From assembly GCA_031277075.1 (NCBI GenBank), contig JAISLV010000133.1, forward strand, positions 1-22,223: DNA of 22,223 nucleotides, read 5' to 3'. This document shows, piece by piece, positions 1 to 7,928 of this stretch. The notes under the pieces are model-generated. The model searched no databases and was not told the DNA's origin. It saw nothing but the letters and a program-made list of their open reading frames with translations. Position 1 is the stretch's first letter, and each line of letters starts with the position of its first letter. The DNA comes from Endomicrobium sp. (GTDB lineage Bacteria; Elusimicrobiota; Endomicrobiia; Endomicrobiales; Endomicrobiaceae). The translations under genes and the position numbers were made by a program.

Positions 1-1
1 T

Positions 2-52
2 TTTTTGGTAGAATTTTACAGCAATGAACATTGTATTTTTATTGGGGACTGA
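2..52 (+). CDS. Possible C-terminal end of an upstream gene (partial)
   Basis: The frame beginning at base 2 is open for 16 codons and ends in a TGA at 50-52 that directly abuts the ATG of the receiver protein. The residues visible (FLVEFYSNEHCIFIGD) do not identify a family. Abutting stop and start would suit a translationally coupled partner such as a sensor protein, but so short an open stretch can arise by chance. Confidence 0.3.
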   Translation, partial: FLVEFYSNEHCIFIGD

Positions 53-424
53 ATGATAAAAATTTTGCTTGTTGACGATGAAATTTACGCAAGAGACAAT
101 ATGGCGCGCTTAATCCAAAGAAAAGGATTTGAAGTTTGCGTCGCCGCAAACGCGGAAGAATGTATAAATGTTTTTAAAGCCGAAAAGCCCGACGTTGTTT
201 TTTTAGACCTTATGCTGCCCGATTTAGACGGAGACCACCTTTTTCCATATATTAAGGAGATAAATCCTGCGGCGGCTATATATTTCGTCACGGGTTCAGG
301 CACTGTTTTTACCGAAGAAGCGGCAAAAGAACTGGGCGCGTCGGGATATGTTCATAAACCCGTCTACGCCGACAATTTATTTGCGCTCCTTGACGAGATA
401 AAAGCAAAACTGCCCGATAAATAA
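53..424 (+). CDS. Stand-alone response regulator receiver domain (CheY-like)
   Basis: A 123-residue protein consisting of a single receiver domain. The acidic pair D8-D9, the phospho-acceptor D52 (in FLDLMLPDLDG), T80 and K102-P103 are all in their canonical places, so it should be phosphorylatable by a histidine kinase. There is no output domain, so it probably acts through protein contact or as a phosphorelay intermediate. A purine-rich GGGGA at 44-48 precedes the ATG by four bases. The next gene begins two bases after its stop, suggesting co-transcription with the exported protein and the GH81 enzyme downstream; whether it controls them cannot be seen. No cognate kinase is visible in the window. 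Confidence 0.9.
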   Translation: MIKILLVDDEIYARDNMARLIQRKGFEVCVAANAEECINVFKAEKPDVVFLDLMLPDLDGDHLFPYIKEINPAAAIYFVTGSGTVFTEEAAKELGASGYVHKPVYADNLFALLDEIKAKLPDK

Positions 425-426
425 AA

Positions 427-1227
427 ATGAAAAAAATAATTTGTCTTATTCTTATTATGTTTATATTTGCAAATTCTGCGTTTGCTTACGGCGCGGCAAA
501 TATGGACGATTTCAGCACATATAAATCAAAATACAGAATTTTATACGGAATTATTTTGATAGTCGGCGGCGGATTTTTGGCATATGACGGGTTTAGAAAT
601 GTAGATATTGATATTTCAAAGCCGGGATATGAAATTACTGCAAAAAGCCGTTGGTACACAAATAGTCAAAATCAATTTGTTTTTGCTTCTGAAGGAACTA
701 TACAAAATACGGGAAATGTAACATTAAAGCAAATAGCTTTTGACGTCAGATATAAGAGCGAGAATTGGAGGAGCAGATATTATTATCCAGATCAAGGCAT
801 GCAATATATTAAAGGAATTAGCGATACGCCTACAGGTCTTCCTGTAAGATTTAATGAAACAAGCGATATTCTTTATACGTCTAATCCTAATCAAATTGAT
901 AATTGGAAAAACACTTCCGATGGCTATTTTTCTAGTGAAGCAGGCGGCAATCCTCCATATCCTTATAATGATAAAGGCAATTGGCACACGGATGCCGTTG
1001 AAATTATCAACGTGAGTTATAGCTATGACAAAAAATACAAAACCGAAATGAACAATGTCTACGAGGGCGTGGCGGGCGTTTTGCTTGCGGGTGCGGGGAT
1101 ATATCTTTTGGTTGATTATCTCGTAGGCTTGAAAAAATTTGACTATTATATGAAGCAAAACAATATGAACGTCTACGTAGCAAACAATTACGAAGAATTT
1201 AAACTGATGGTGCAAAAAAGGATTTGA
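427..1227 (+). CDS. Exported or membrane-anchored protein of unknown function
   Basis: A 266-residue protein I do not recognise. The N-terminus has a lysine pair followed by a hydrophobic stretch ending in ANSAFA, a plausible signal peptide cleaved near residue 20. A second hydrophobic segment (about residues 38-54, ILYGIILIVGGGFLAYDGF) and a third near the C-terminus (about residues 216-233, GVAGVLLAGAGIYLLVDYL) are followed by a charged tail. The middle (about 60-200) is polar, rich in Tyr and Asn, and beta-like, with a segment resembling FxxE..I.NtGnvtLk..  that suggests an extracytoplasmic domain held between two membrane segments. It starts two bases after the receiver gene, lacks a clear Shine-Dalgarno sequence and is probably translated by coupling. 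It ends two bases before the preferred start of the GH81 gene. Confidence 0.75.
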   Translation: MKKIICLILIMFIFANSAFAYGAANMDDFSTYKSKYRILYGIILIVGGGFLAYDGFRNVDIDISKPGYEITAKSRWYTNSQNQFVFASEGTIQNTGNVTLKQIAFDVRYKSENWRSRYYYPDQGMQYIKGISDTPTGLPVRFNETSDILYTSNPNQIDNWKNTSDGYFSSEAGGNPPYPYNDKGNWHTDAVEIINVSYSYDKKYKTEMNNVYEGVAGVLLAGAGIYLLVDYLVGLKKFDYYMKQNNMNVYVANNYEEFKLMVQKRI

Positions 1228-1229
1228 TT

Positions 1230-4200
1230 TTGTCAAAATTTATCGGCAGCGTTTTTTGCTTGTTATTTTTTATAGCTCTTATCTGCGCTGCTCCAAATCC
1301 CGGCGGCAAAGCCTCTTTTCACTCTTTAACTGCAGAGGATAAACCTTTAAAACTGCTCGAAGCTAAAGTAGGCTCAAACGTTAGCGCGCCCTACCCTACA
1401 AATAGATGGTTCAATTCGGCGTATATATATTCTATTATGTCTAGAGACAATACGGACGCAAAAGAGTATAATAAAACTTTCTCTTTTAAAATGTCTCCAA
1501 GACCTTTATCGTTTACTTGGAATACCGCAAGATACGAAGGCAAAGGGTATCTTTTTGGCGTTGAAAATATTAGGGAAAACAATAAGCCCGATAGAATAGC
1601 TAATATGTATGACAGCAGCAAAAATTGGGAAAATGTTTATGATATGAAGGTTACGGCTCTAAAAACCGATAATTCAGCCCCAGAAATTTCTTCAGACTAT
1701 ACGCGTCTTGACGACTATTCAGATTGGTCTGCGACTATTTTTTGCAAAGACAAAAATGGCACAAGTTTTATAAAAACTACAATAGGCAAAGGCTTTATTT
1801 TTACATACAATTATTATTCGGCAGATTTAAAACCTTGTTTTATCCAAGCGCCTTACGAATCGTCGCTTACATTTTTTGATAAAAGTTTAAATCCATTATC
1901 AAATACCTCTTTTGCCGATGATAGAATAATGGTAAAGTCGTCGCAATCTTCAGGCAATTTTAATTATTACGGCATATACACTTCTTCAACCGCAGTTTTT
2001 CAGTTTTGGACAAGCAGTTTTACAATAACTTTTCCAGCAGGACTTTCCGAAAGCGAAAGATATGTTTCCATAGGGCTTTTAATATCTTCTCCTTCGGCGG
2101 CGCAAGATATGACTGTGAAAGATATTTTTGACGACTATTATAAATACGCGTATAATTTTATAACCGACACGGAAGTTTCTTATGCTTTTAACGGCGACTC
2201 GTCTAAACTCACAACAAATTTTAACTTTGATATTAAAGAAAAACGTCAGGGCGACCCGTCTTATAATGGACAACAAGGTACAATCATAGCCGTATTCCCT
2301 CATCAATACAACAAAAACGCTATAACTTCCGTTCATTCTTATGGATCGCAGGAGTTTCAGGGCTTGCGCGGGAAATTAAAAATTTTAAAAGGCGTAAGTT
2401 CTTTTCAAACAGAATATATTTTTAACGGAGTTTTACCTAATCTGCCTTTTGAAGTTCCCTCTTCAAAAACTGCAAAACTTCAAGAATACATTGAACAAGA
2501 AAAAAACTTTAACCCTGCAGGCGACAATAGAAATACATATTATGCAGGCAAGGCTTTATCTAAAGCCGCAAATTTGATTCCAGTGTTTAATCAGGCGGTT
2601 TCATACAATGCGGCAAATAGGCAAATCCGCAATGATATGATAACAAAACTTAAAAATCTTCTCTCAACTTGGTATGGCGGAAAGGCAAACGACAAATATT
2701 TTGGATACAATACAGACAATGGCTGGTATGGGATAATGGGACATCCTGCGGGTTTTGGACTTGAAAATTTTAACGACCATAACTTTCATTACGGATATTT
2801 TGTCTACGCAAGCGCAATTCTTGCTATGTTTGACCCGTCTTTTGCTTTGGCGAGCGAATATAAAGGTATGGTAGATTTGCTTATTAAAGATTATGCAAAC
2901 CCGCCTGATTCAACAGACTCCAATTTTCCAATCTTACGCTGTTTTGACGTCTATGAAGGGCATAGCTGGGCAAGCGGTTTTGACCCTTCTAGCAATGACG
3001 GCGTCAATCAAGAGTCGTCTTCAGAAGCTATGAACGCTTGGGCGGCAATTATTTTGTGGGGTATGGCTACAAATAATCAAAAGTTTATAGATTTAGGCGT
3101 TTACGGCTATACTACCGAATATGCCGCTATCAGAGAATATTATTTTGATACGAAAAATGTCAACTTAACTCCGTATAAAGACGGATATTTTTACGATTCT
3201 GTTGGAATACTTTATGATAACAGCATAGAATACAGAGTGCTTTGGAGGTATCCATATGACAAAAGCAATCCTTATACGCAGGAAGTTAAAGGCATACAGG
3301 TTTTGCCTTTAACGCCATCTATGCTGTATTTAGGCTATGATACGGGATATGCGGCTTCTTTTTACAGTCAGCTTTCGAAAACTCACGGCGCGCTGATAAA
3401 TAACCCAAATTGGTGGAAAAGCGTTTTGCTTAGATTTAAAGCTTTATTTACTGCCAATGATACCGTAGTAAATGAATTTGAAAGCGGGTCTTTTCCAAAC
3501 GAGGATGAGGGAAGCAGTTTGAGCTTTTCTTATCAGTTTATACATTTCTTTAACTCTTTAGGGCGAGTAGATACAGATTATTACGCCAAGAATTTGTCCG
3601 ATAATCCCAAGACTCCGTCGTTTTTGGTTATGAATAAAGGCGGCGTTAAAACTTTTATAGCTTTTAATGAGTCAACTTCTACTTACAAAAATGTTGAATT
3701 TCATTCAAGGACAAGCGGTTTGCAGGGAACTATGGAAGTTCCGCCTATGACGATGGTTTCGTCTACAAACTCTTTTACGTTCTTTAAATACGATTCCTTA
3801 AGGACGATTTTGGTCTCTTCTCAAAATTATGTCTTGCTTGCCGATAAATACGCTGACAATATAGTTTTAAGCTCTTGCCCTGTTCCGTTTAGCGATAACA
3901 GCTATTATATTGACGTTCAAAACGCGTTTAACATAAATTTAGCAAACGCGGATAACGTCACGGCTTTCGTAAAAGTTGACAGCGCGACAGTTTCAAGCGG
4001 ATATACTGTAGATAAAATAAAGTTATATAGATACGATGAAAAAACTCAACTTCCCTCACCGATAATTCCAGTTCAGAGTTTTAAAAGAACAGACGAGAAG
4101 AACAATATATTAATCAGGGCAAATCTTACAGAAAGCGGAAAATATGTTTTAGCAATACCTACGGGACTTCAACCGCTTATTATAAGCGGAACGATAAAAA

Positions 4201-4694
4201 ATGCAAAGGATAATTCAGATATTGAAATAACGCTTTACGCTTACGACACTGTAACAAATTCTTCGTCAACGCAAAGTTTCAACGGGAATTATGCAGTAGT
4301 AGTTGACAGCAACTCGTCTGTTGGAAGATACATTTATACGCCTGTAAATGCGGATTATACTTTTGCGCCTGCAAACTTTACAAATACCGCGTCAGACCAA
4401 ACTATAAACATAATAGCGTCGCGGATAAATACAAAAGTGTTCGCATACCCAAACCCGTACAAAGCGTCTAGGCATGGGGCTTCAGGGATAACTTTTGCAA
4501 ATACGCAGGCTGGCGACAGAATAAGAATATACACTATAGCGGGCGAAAAAGTTTTTGATAAAACGGCGGGTTCTGCGGATTTTAAATGGGAACTGGTCAA
4601 CGATTACAACTATTATATAGCTTCCGGCGTATATATCTATTACATAGAATCGCAAGGCAAAACATATAAGGGCAAAATAGCCGTAGAACGATGA
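1230..4694 (+). CDS. Secreted GH81 endo-beta-1,3-glucanase with FlgD-like C-terminal domain
   Basis: About 1,154 residues. A TTG start at 1230 is preferred over the TTG at 1224 because AAGGA at 1218-1222 lies seven bases before 1230 but only one base before 1224. A signal peptide (SKFIGSVFCLLFFIALICA) is followed by a glycoside hydrolase family 81 domain over roughly residues 30-800. Family hallmarks are NDHNFHYGYF, containing the candidate catalytic Asp near residue 516, and GHSWASGF...DGVNQESSSEA with candidate catalytic Glu at about 595 and 599. GH81 enzymes cut beta-1,3-glucans such as laminarin, callose and fungal wall glucan. After a linker region there is a beta-sandwich segment (about 980-1060) like carboxypeptidase-regulatory domains, then a FlgD-like Ig domain (about 1070-1154, from VFAYPNPYKAS to KGKIAVER), which is often found at the end of exported enzymes and may serve in surface attachment or sorting. 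Confidence 0.88.
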   Translation: MSKFIGSVFCLLFFIALICAAPNPGGKASFHSLTAEDKPLKLLEAKVGSNVSAPYPTNRWFNSAYIYSIMSRDNTDAKEYNKTFSFKMSPRPLSFTWNTARYEGKGYLFGVENIRENNKPDRIANMYDSSKNWENVYDMKVTALKTDNSAPEISSDYTRLDDYSDWSATIFCKDKNGTSFIKTTIGKGFIFTYNYYSADLKPCFIQAPYESSLTFFDKSLNPLSNTSFADDRIMVKSSQSSGNFNYYGIYTSSTAVFQFWTSSFTITFPAGLSESERYVSIGLLISSPSAAQDMTVKDIFDDYYKYAYNFITDTEVSYAFNGDSSKLTTNFNFDIKEKRQGDPSYNGQQGTIIAVFPHQYNKNAITSVHSYGSQEFQGLRGKLKILKGVSSFQTEYIFNGVLPNLPFEVPSSKTAKLQEYIEQEKNFNPAGDNRNTYYAGKALSKAANLIPVFNQAVSYNAANRQIRNDMITKLKNLLSTWYGGKANDKYFGYNTDNGWYGIMGHPAGFGLENFNDHNFHYGYFVYASAILAMFDPSFALASEYKGMVDLLIKDYANPPDSTDSNFPILRCFDVYEGHSWASGFDPSSNDGVNQESSSEAMNAWAAIILWGMATNNQKFIDLGVYGYTTEYAAIREYYFDTKNVNLTPYKDGYFYDSVGILYDNSIEYRVLWRYPYDKSNPYTQEVKGIQVLPLTPSMLYLGYDTGYAASFYSQLSKTHGALINNPNWWKSVLLRFKALFTANDTVVNEFESGSFPNEDEGSSLSFSYQFIHFFNSLGRVDTDYYAKNLSDNPKTPSFLVMNKGGVKTFIAFNESTSTYKNVEFHSRTSGLQGTMEVPPMTMVSSTNSFTFFKYDSLRTILVSSQNYVLLADKYADNIVLSSCPVPFSDNSYYIDVQNAFNINLANADNVTAFVKVDSATVSSGYTVDKIKLYRYDEKTQLPSPIIPVQSFKRTDEKNNILIRANLTESGKYVLAIPTGLQPLIISGTIKNAKDNSDIEITLYAYDTVTNSSSTQSFNGNYAVVVDSNSSVGRYIYTPVNADYTFAPANFTNTASDQTINIIASRINTKVFAYPNPYKASRHGASGITFANTQAGDRIRIYTIAGEKVFDKTAGSADFKWELVNDYNYYIASGVYIYYIESQGKTYKGKIAVER

Positions 4695-4848
4695 TTTTTT
4701 CTAAACTGCGGCATGCGCTTGCGCAATGTCGGCAAAAAGCCAACTCTTACCCGCCGCAAAAAACAAAACCCTAAAATACCGCAACTAAAAACAAAATCTT
4801 ACAGATACAAAATTTTCGCGCAACATTAATTTATTCTATATTTTTATC
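4695..4848. other. Intergenic region between converging genes
   Basis: This 154-base stretch separates the plus-strand GH81 gene from the minus-strand rnhB gene. It holds a short palindrome (TGCGCTTGCGCA near 4712) and a GGC-A5-GCC motif near 4731, but no clear GC stem followed by a T-run, so I cannot point to a convincing terminator for either gene. Confidence 0.5.
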
Positions 4849-5379
4849 TTACGGTTTGCTGTTTAGGGGTGCAAAAGTCATTCTGTGTATTGGGCAAGCT
4901 CCAAATTTTTGTATGGCTTCTATATGGGCTTTTGTTCCGTAGCCTTTATGCTTTTCAAAACCGTATTGATGATAAATTTTGGCATAATCGTCCATAATTT
5001 TGTCTCTTGCGACTTTTGCCAAAATGGACGCGGCGGCTATTGACGCGCTTTTTGCGTCGCCGCCGATTACGGCTTCCTGCGGGCAATTTTGCCGCCAATG
5101 TAATTGCGGAACTTTATGATTGCCGTCTATTAAGCATAAATCGGGCTTGATTTTTAAACTTGCAAACGCGTCGCCCATCGCTTTAAATGTCGCCTGCAAA
5201 ATATTTATTTCGTCTATTATTTTATTGTCAACTATTGCGATTGAAAAGGCAAGCGCTTTCTTTTTGATTTCTTCAAAAAGAAAATCTCTTTTTTTGGGGG
5301 TCAATTTTTTGGAATCGTCTATGCCGGCTAAAAAATTGAGACCTTCGCCGTAATATAGTCTGTCAAATTTAAAAAGCAT
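4849..5379 (-). CDS. rnhB: Ribonuclease HII with in-frame deletion of its first catalytic motif
   Basis: RNase HII normally removes ribonucleotides from DNA and RNA primers using four acidic residues. The C-terminal two thirds here are clear: DDSKKLTPKKR, CLIDGN with the third acidic residue, GGDAKSASIAAASILAKVARD with the fourth, and HKGYGTKAH. The N-terminus (FKFDRLYYGEGLNFLAGID) also matches the family, but the DEAGRGPLAGPVVAAAVIL-type segment that should follow is missing: LAGID runs straight into DSKKL. About 25-30 residues containing the first Asp and Glu are gone, as if AGID and GIDDSKKL had recombined. The protein is probably inactive. The ATG at 5379 is preferred over an in-frame TTG at 5403 that lies inside a hairpin arm. 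It is the last gene of the rpsP operon, separated from rplS by a MITE. Confidence 0.85.
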   Translation of the reverse strand: MLFKFDRLYYGEGLNFLAGIDDSKKLTPKKRDFLFEEIKKKALAFSIAIVDNKIIDEINILQATFKAMGDAFASLKIKPDLCLIDGNHKVPQLHWRQNCPQEAVIGGDAKSASIAAASILAKVARDKIMDDYAKIYHQYGFEKHKGYGTKAHIEAIQKFGACPIHRMTFAPLNSKP

Positions 5380-5393
5380 TTTTTTGCGGCAAT

Positions 5394-5706
5394 AAAAAGG
5401 CAATAAGTAAAAAGCGGCGGATTTTAATTTCGCGTTTTCTTTTTACTTATTGGGTGTCTCTAAAAACCATAACGCCCGTTCTTGCCTTGCGCCTTGAGAG
5501 ACATTGTCTCTGCGGATTGCTGCATCAGAAAATTTGTCCGTCCTTGCTCTTAGGACGCCCTTCATTTTCTTCTTTGAACTGCCGTAAAATTTGCGGCGAT
5601 TACGAACAGACGCGCAAGAAACGATAAACGCTATAGACTTTGAACTGCCGCAATATTACGGCAATTACTAACATTATAGGTTTTTAGAGACGCCCATTGC
5701 CTTTTG
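5394..5706. repeat. 20-bp perfect inverted repeat interrupted by MITE copy A
   Basis: The left arm AAAAGGCAATAAGTAAAAAG lies at 5395-5414. Its complement is split into CTTTTTACTTATT at 5439-5451 and GCCTTTT at 5699-5705, with the MITE and an ATT duplication between them. Removing the MITE and one ATT restores a perfect 20-bp stem with a 24-base loop. On the minus strand the restored hairpin is followed by TTTTTATT, so it may have been the transcription terminator after rplS. Confidence 0.8.
5452..5695 (+). mobile_element. MITE-like element, copy A (244 bp, internally duplicated)
   Basis: The left end GGGTGTCTCTAAAAACC (5452-5468) and right end GGTTTTTAGAGACGCCC (5679-5695) are inverted repeats with one mismatch. 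It is flanked on both sides by ATT (5449-5451 and 5696-5698). Internal hallmarks shared with other copies are GAGACATTGTCTC, a GTCCTTGCTCTTAGGAC hairpin and a GCCGYAAAATTTGCGGC palindrome. It is longer than its relatives because the block TTTGAACTGCCG...CGGC(A/G)ATTAC occurs twice (about 5573 and 5639). There is no open reading frame of a transposase, so it must be mobilised in trans if it moves. Confidence 0.85.
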
Positions 5707-5714
5707 TTTGCGTT

Positions 5715-6134
5715 TTAATTTTGCGCGGTCGGAACTTCGGCAACAGGTTCAGCCGCAGCTGCCGCAGATAGAACGCTGGCGGCTCTTTTTCTTGAAGAAT
5801 CTTCGGAAATTCTTGCGGCTTTCCCTGAAAGATTTCTTAAATAATAAAGTTTTGCTCTGCGCACTTTCCCGTGTTTTACAAGTTCAATTTTATCAATTCT
5901 CGGAGAATTCATCGGGAAAATTCTTTCAACGCCTACGCCAAAAGAAATTTTACGCACGGTAAAAGTCTTCGATAAGCCGCCGCCTTTTATCCGTATAACT
6001 ACGCCTTCAAAAACCTGTATTCTTTCATTTCCGCCTTCAACTACTTTGAAGTGAACTTTCACTTGGTCGCCAGACTTAAAAGCGACGAATAAATTTTTTT
6101 TCTGCAATGAATCAACGTAATCCAATAATGACAT
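5715..6134 (-). CDS. rplS: Large ribosomal subunit protein bL19
   Basis: A 139-residue bL19, which sits at the interface of the 30S and 50S subunits. The family core is plain: [48 protein letters not shown] and the C-terminal core [15 protein letters not shown]. After this a tail of about 28 residues ([20 protein letters not shown]...) extends beyond the usual length; it is Ala-rich and low complexity. The start ATG follows GGGAG by seven bases, and a small AAACTG/CAGTTT hairpin (6152-6172) lies just upstream of that site. It follows trmD after a 129-base gap, the usual order. MITE copy A begins 20 bases beyond its stop. Confidence 0.96.
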   Translation of the reverse strand: MSLLDYVDSLQKKNLFVAFKSGDQVKVHFKVVEGGNERIQVFEGVVIRIKGGGLSKTFTVRKISFGVGVERIFPMNSPRIDKIELVKHGKVRRAKLYYLRNLSGKAARISEDSSRKRAASVLSAAAAAEPVAEVPTAQN

Positions 6135-6263
6135 TTTACAACTCCCTTTTTAAACTGCAGAGCGGACAGTTTAGAACAAAAAACGCAAAGCAACCTGCAA
6201 ACTATAAACCGTTTTAAATTGTTTTGGAAATATTGCCGCGGCGCGATGATTTTGCCGCAATCG

Positions 6264-6971
6264 TTACTTTCCGCTTTCAATTTTCAGCTTTTGTTTTATC
6301 AAGTCCGGCCGGCGTTTTTTTGTTCTTTCGTAAGATTGTTTTTGCCGCCACTCGTCTATTTTTTTATGGTCGCCCGAAAGCAATACTTCAGGAACCTGCA
6401 TCTTTTTAAAAACCGAAGGTCTTGTGTAATGAGGATAATCCAAAAGACCGTTGTAAAAAGAATCGTTTTTTACGGACGCTTCTTCTTTCACCACGCCTTT
6501 AATCATTCTTGCAACCGCGTCTACTAAAACCATAGCGGGAATTTCGCCGCCCGTTAAAACGTAATCGCCTATGGAAATTTCGTCGTCAATAAAACGCATA
6601 ATTCTCTCGTCAACGCCTTCATAATGCCCGCACAAAATAACTAGATGAGAGTATTTTGAAAGGTCTTTAACGATTGAATTGTTTAAAGGGCTTCCCTGAG
6701 GAGACATATAAATTACGCGGCGCGTCTGCCCGCGTTTTTTTCTTGCGGTTAAACTTTTTAAAGCCGCGTAAACAGGCTCGGGTTTAAGTACCATTCCCGC
6801 GCCGCCGCCGAAAGGCTTATCGTCAACTTTTTTACGCTTATCTTTAGAGAAAGAACGTATGTCTATGGCGTTGATGTTTAGAAGACCTTTTTCCTTAGCT
6901 TTTCCTATAAGGCTTTCGTTAAAAGGACTTTCAAACATTTTAGGAAAAATCGTAAGAATATCAATCTTCAT
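6264..6971 (-). CDS. trmD: tRNA (guanine-37-N1)-methyltransferase TrmD
   Basis: A 235-residue full-length TrmD, a SAM-dependent knotted (SPOUT) enzyme that methylates G37 next to the anticodon and prevents frameshifting. Visible motifs in order are MKIDILTIFPKMF at the N-terminus, KPFGGGAGMVLKPEP, YMSPQG, ILCGHYEGVDERI and EISIGDYVLTGGE forming the SAM-binding knot, and YPHYTRP in the C-terminal tRNA-binding half. The start overlaps the end of rimM by 11 bases, so translation of the two is coupled. Nothing looks damaged in this gene, in contrast with its neighbours rimM and rnhB. Confidence 0.97.
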   Translation of the reverse strand: MKIDILTIFPKMFESPFNESLIGKAKEKGLLNINAIDIRSFSKDKRKKVDDKPFGGGAGMVLKPEPVYAALKSLTARKKRGQTRRVIYMSPQGSPLNNSIVKDLSKYSHLVILCGHYEGVDERIMRFIDDEISIGDYVLTGGEIPAMVLVDAVARMIKGVVKEEASVKNDSFYNGLLDYPHYTRPSVFKKMQVPEVLLSGDHKKIDEWRQKQSYERTKKRRPDLIKQKLKIESGK

Positions 6972-7284
6972 AAATCAAATAACCGTCGTATTCAACGTCT
7001 TCGGCTTTGTTTTTTGAACCGCCGAAAAGTTCTTCAAAGCCGTCGGGCAAACTGACGACAATTTTTTTAGCAGCCATGTCCACTTGCCGCACGACGCTCT
7101 TTAGAGCGGGAATCAATATTTCTTTCCCGTCGTATTGAACAATCCAAATATCGTTGCCTGCGGTATTAATAACTTCGCGCAAAACGCCCAGCCTGTCGCC
7201 GTCTGAGCTAAAAACTTCAAACCCGAGAATATCCGCAATCCGCCACGCATTAGCAAGCGCGGCGGATTTGTCTAAGCGTTTCAT
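6961..7284 (-). CDS. rimM: RimM, truncated to the C-terminal PRC-barrel half
   Basis: RimM helps 16S rRNA/30S head maturation and usually has about 165-175 residues: an N-terminal RimM beta-barrel and a C-terminal PRC-barrel. Only 107 residues are present. From about residue 18 onward (ADILGFEVFSSDGDRLGVLREV..., GNDIWIVQYDGKEILIPALKSVVRQVD, KKIVVSLPDGFEEL) it matches the PRC-barrel half. The first 17 residues (LDKSAALANAW) resemble the end of the N-terminal domain joined directly to it. An in-frame TAA stands two codons upstream of the ATG and the KH gene ends only 16 bases away, so there is no room for the missing domain. The position between the KH protein and trmD supports the identity. 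It may be non-functional or a lineage-specific short form. Confidence 0.82.
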   Translation of the reverse strand: MKRLDKSAALANAWRIADILGFEVFSSDGDRLGVLREVINTAGNDIWIVQYDGKEILIPALKSVVRQVDMAAKKIVVSLPDGFEELFGGSKNKAEDVEYDGYLIYED

Positions 7285-7300
7285 TATTTTTTACCGCTTA

Positions 7301-7531
7301 CTATTCGACTATTTCAACAGTGGCTCTTTTATCTAATTTCGCAGAAGCCGAATTTATGATAATTCTTATCGCCTTTATAATTCTGCCTTCTTTGCCGATA
7401 ATTTTGCCTCTGTCGCCGTCTGCGACTTTAAGTTCTAAAACAGTCGCTTTTTCGCCTGCGATTTCTTTTACTTCAACTTGATCAGGATTGTCAACCAACG
7501 CTTTTGCAATATAAAGTACTAGTTCTTTCAT
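7301..7531 (-). CDS. khpA: KH-domain RNA-binding protein (KhpA/YlqC type)
   Basis: A 76-residue protein consisting of one KH domain. The family pattern is evident: an N-terminal helix (KELVLYIAKALVDNPDQVEV), a beta strand, and the GxxG-type loop IIGKEGRIIKAIRIIINSASAKLDKRATVEIVE, where GKEG binds RNA. Proteins of this family are small RNA chaperones and partners of KhpB/Jag in other bacteria. A GGAGGG site sits a few bases before the ATG. It lies 30 bases after rpsP and 16 before rimM, its conserved position in the rpsP-rimM-trmD-rplS operon. Confidence 0.93.
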   Translation of the reverse strand: MKELVLYIAKALVDNPDQVEVKEIAGEKATVLELKVADGDRGKIIGKEGRIIKAIRIIINSASAKLDKRATVEIVE

Positions 7532-7561
7532 TTTCCCTCCATCGTTTTACGGCTTATCCCG

Positions 7562-7813
7562 CTATTTGTTTTCTGAGACTTGGCTTTTTTTTATCAAAAC
7601 GGAAACTGTTTCCGTAGGTTTTGCGCCTGTAGCGAGCCAATAATTTATTCTATCCATGTTGGCTTTAAGTTTATCGCTGTCAGCCTGAGGGTCATACTGT
7701 CCGAGAATTTCAATAGGTTCGCCGTTTCTTTTCGCCCTTTGATCTATGGCGACTACTCTGTAAAAAGGTCTTTTCGGTTTGCCTATTCTTTGCAAACGTA
7801 AATGTACTGCCAT
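7562..7813 (-). CDS. rpsP: Small ribosomal subunit protein bS16
   Basis: An 83-residue bS16, needed for assembly of the 30S body. The N-terminal signature MAVHLRLQRIGKPKRPFYRVVAIDQRAKRNGEPIE is typical, followed by LGQYDP and a short YWLATGAKPTETV segment. Length is normal. GGAGG lies six bases before the ATG. It heads the minus-strand translation operon, with a near-consensus promoter about 115-145 bases upstream. The untranslated leader contains a GACGC-AAA-GCGTC hairpin near 7890-7903. Confidence 0.96.
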   Translation of the reverse strand: MAVHLRLQRIGKPKRPFYRVVAIDQRAKRNGEPIEILGQYDPQADSDKLKANMDRINYWLATGAKPTETVSVLIKKSQVSENK

Positions 7814-7928
7814 TGTTATCCTCCATATCTTTTGGAAACGCTGCCGAACCCAATCGTTTTCGCGCCCCGCATCTTAATGACTAGTCGTCTTGACGCTTTG
7901 CGTCTGAAACGTCCTGTGTGAATTATGT

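Noticed and set aside
1224..1229. TTG at 1224 as the start of the GH81 gene
   Set aside because: The only Shine-Dalgarno-like sequence, AAGGA at 1218-1222, is one base away; the TTG at 1230 has seven-base spacing and gives a better signal peptide start.
724..1236. 170-residue minus-strand open frame opposite the exported protein
   Set aside because: The plus-strand frame has a signal peptide, membrane segments and operon spacing; the antisense frame has none of these.
6219..6527. 102-residue plus-strand open frame antisense to trmD
   Set aside because: It lies opposite a clearly coding, conserved gene and resembles a shadow of its codon pattern.
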